From assembly GCA_003641675.1 (NCBI GenBank), contig QNBI01000090.1, positions 1 through 7,351 of the forward strand: a stretch of DNA of 7,351 nt, given 5' to 3'. The position numbers and the translations under genes were made by a program. The DNA is from Spirochaetota bacterium. Its GTDB lineage: Bacteria; Spirochaetota; Spirochaetia; SZUA-6. Of this stretch, positions 5,931-7,351 are shown in pieces; the stretch's first letter is position 1, and each line of letters starts with the position of its first letter. Below the pieces are notes generated by a model that was not told the DNA's origin, did not search any database, and was given only the letters and a program-made list of their open reading frames with translations.

Positions 5931-6926
5931 CTATTGAGCATGCACGTTAATAGTCCTTTTTTGTTTTTTCCTCTGTTGATAAGCACTGAAAGAAACACTT
6001 ATTATTATTATTAAACCGATAAAAATATTATACCAGTACGATGAAACCCTCATCAAGGTAAGACCGTTGCCCATTATGGCAATTAAGGCAACACCAAGAA
6101 CGGTGCCTAAAAGAGTACCACGTCCACCAAGAAGACTGGCTCCTCCGAGAACAACAGCTGCAATGACATCCAGCTCTTTGCCTACTATGGAATTGGGGGC
6201 GACTGTTTGTACTAATAGTGCCTGTACAAGGCCGGCGAGCCCTGCCATTACTCCCATAAAAGAATAAACAAACATCTGGATCCCGAATATATTGAAGCCA
6301 ATTCTTTTAGCAGAATTCATATTTCCGCCCATAGCATATATGCCACGGCCTAATCTGGTATATTTAAGGATTAGCCAGGAAAGGAAAATTAGTACTATCC
6401 AGAGGGTAGTTATTATAGATAAACCATAGCTGGAACCGCCTGCTTTGGAAACGGTAAAGAGATTTATAGTTGCAAAATCACGAAACCACTGGGGAAGAGA
6501 ATATATCCATTTGCCTCCGGAAATAACAATAAGTAATCCATAATAGATATTCAGGGTTGCAATAGTGGTGATTATTGTTGGTATCTTAAAAAAGTAAATT
6601 AAAAGGGCATTTATCATGCCAAGGGTTATGCCCACTATAATAACAATAATAGAAGCAGTAATGATATTGCCGCCGAATTTAATGATATAAACGGCCATTA
6701 CATATTCAGCAACAGTTGCAACGGCAGTAAATGAAATATCTATTCCTCCGGAAATAAGGACAAAGGTAACACCTACTGCAAATATGCCTATAAAAGAATA
6801 ACTCTTGGCAATATCAAAAAAATTTTCAAGGGTTAAAAAATTACGGTTAACAGCAGTTATTACTATTGAAAAAACAATAATAATAATAAAAACATACGTT
6901 TCATGGTGTTTAAATAATCTCTGCAT
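5931..6926 (-). CDS. Sugar ABC transporter permease, RbsC type (first permease)
   Basis: This is a 331-residue inner-membrane permease of the ribose/branched-chain type, with about ten helices and a basic C-terminal tail (QQRKKQKR). Family motifs are GGIDIS (60-65), MGGNMNSAKRIGFN (199-212) and ELDVIAAVVLGGASLLGGRG (251-270), the ATPase-contact loop. The ATG at 6926 has AAAGGA eight bases upstream, and that site overlaps the stop codon of the preceding ATPase gene (12-base gap), so translation is probably coupled. It should pair with the second permease to pass one sugar, delivered by a periplasmic or lipid-anchored binding protein not seen in this window. Substrate cannot be assigned from sequence. 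Confidence 0.94.
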   Translation of the reverse strand: MQRLFKHHETYVFIIIIVFSIVITAVNRNFLTLENFFDIAKSYSFIGIFAVGVTFVLISGGIDISFTAVATVAEYVMAVYIIKFGGNIITASIIVIIVGITLGMINALLIYFFKIPTIITTIATLNIYYGLLIVISGGKWIYSLPQWFRDFATINLFTVSKAGGSSYGLSIITTLWIVLIFLSWLILKYTRLGRGIYAMGGNMNSAKRIGFNIFGIQMFVYSFMGVMAGLAGLVQALLVQTVAPNSIVGKELDVIAAVVLGGASLLGGRGTLLGTVLGVALIAIMGNGLTLMRVSSYWYNIFIGLIIIISVSFSAYQQRKKQKRTINVHAQ

Positions 6927-6938
6927 TTTTATTTTCCT

Positions 6939-7351
6939 TTATTCTGCATTGTTTATAATATTCTGAATTTCTGTTTCTGATGTTTCTTCCGCCTTTAATT
7001 CTGCGATAAATTTCCCCTTATGCATTACTATTATTTTAGTACAGTTGTAAAGAACTTCCTGAACTTCATCCGATATAATAATAATTCCCCTATTTTCTTT
7101 GGCAAGTGTTTTAATAATATCATGGATACTGCTCTTTGCCGCTATATCAATACCAACAGTAGGGCCGTCTAGAATAAGTATTTTGGGGTCTGTGGCTATC
7201 CATTTCGCAAGAACAACTCTCTGCTGGTTGCCCCCGGATAACGTCTGTACAGGAGCATCGGAAGACGGCACTTTTATATCAAGATTTGCTATCCATTTAC
7301 GGATGTTCTTGTTTATTTTATCACTATCGATAAGACCTAGTTTGTCTGTCA
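6939..7351 (-). CDS. Sugar ABC transporter ATP-binding protein, C-terminal part (window-truncated)
   Basis: Only about the last 136 residues are visible; the gene runs off the right edge, the in-frame reading continuing openly to 7351 with no start. This is the end of the second nucleotide-binding domain of an RbsA/MglA-type double ATPase (family length about 500). Visible motifs are the signature LSGGNQQRVVLAKW, Walker B KILILDGPTVGID, and IIIISDEVQEVLYNCTKIIVMHKG, where Ser-Asp replaces the H-loop His as usual for second domains of this family. Unusually, the catalytic Glu after the Walker B Asp is Gly (codon GGC), so this site probably hydrolyses ATP poorly and the first domain would do the work. 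It is the first visible gene of the operon with both permeases and the aldolase. The GTG inside it at 7271 is not a real start. Confidence 0.93.
   Translation of the reverse strand, partial: TDKLGLIDSDKINKNIRKWIANLDIKVPSSDAPVQTLSGGNQQRVVLAKWIATDPKILILDGPTVGIDIAAKSSIHDIIKTLAKENRGIIIISDEVQEVLYNCTKIIVMHKGKFIAELKAEETSETEIQNIINNAE

Noticed and set aside
6067..6267. Plus-strand ORF opposite the first permease, rich in Pro, Arg and Thr
   Set aside because: Composition is what the antisense of a hydrophobic membrane gene gives; no ribosome site and full overlap with a well-supported gene. The same applies to the antisense ORFs at 1109-1339, 5464-5775 and 4585-4833.
6840..6900. ATA/ATT-rich repeated triplets near the start of the first permease
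   Set aside because: They simply encode the isoleucine-rich first membrane helix in an AT-rich genome, not a functional tandem repeat.

Overview
The window is AT-rich bacterial chromosome with short intergenic gaps, mostly AGGAG-type Shine-Dalgarno sites, and GTG/TTG as occasional start codons. The gene families (stand-alone P-type-ATPase-like HAD domain, Nramp, UspA, DeoR, RbsC-type sugar ABC permeases, class II aldolase) suggest an anaerobic, sugar-fermenting bacterium of the Clostridia, Spirochaetes or Thermotogae type. No marker gene is present to settle this. There are no RNA genes, insertion sequences, CRISPR arrays or phage genes.

Left part (1-2580), a probable metal or stress block. 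On the minus strand lie an unrecognised 98-residue gene and, upstream of it, a small soluble HAD protein. Facing away from them on the plus strand are an Nramp divalent-metal transporter and a UspA-type universal stress protein, 21 bases apart. The 82-base gap between the HAD and Nramp genes carries two good sigma-70-type promoters back to back, whose -35 boxes occupy almost the same bases. The Nramp promoter lies so close to the ATG that its mRNA should be virtually leaderless.

Middle (2580-3415). A 5'-truncated and frameshifted remnant of an EamA/DMT drug/metabolite exporter fills most of this stretch. An AT-rich regulatory region follows in front of a DeoR-family repressor.

Right part (3416-7351), a carbohydrate block. 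The DeoR regulator (plus strand) converges on a minus-strand operon. In transcription order the operon holds the C-terminal end of a double-domain sugar ABC ATPase (cut by the window edge), two RbsC-type permeases and a class II aldolase of the fuculose-phosphate type. The likely logic is sugar uptake followed by cleavage of a phosphorylated ketose, with DeoR sensing a phosphorylated sugar. Sugar-binding protein and kinase genes would be expected beyond the right edge. The substrate cannot be read from the sequence; a 6-deoxyhexose or pentose/tetrose derivative is the most economical guess.

No clearly unprecedented system is visible. The points most worth checking are the shared-(-35) divergent promoter with a leaderless Nramp transcript, the HAD/Nramp/UspA association, the missing Walker B glutamate in the ABC ATPase, a perfect 10-bp inverted repeat at the end of deoR, and the decaying DMT gene.
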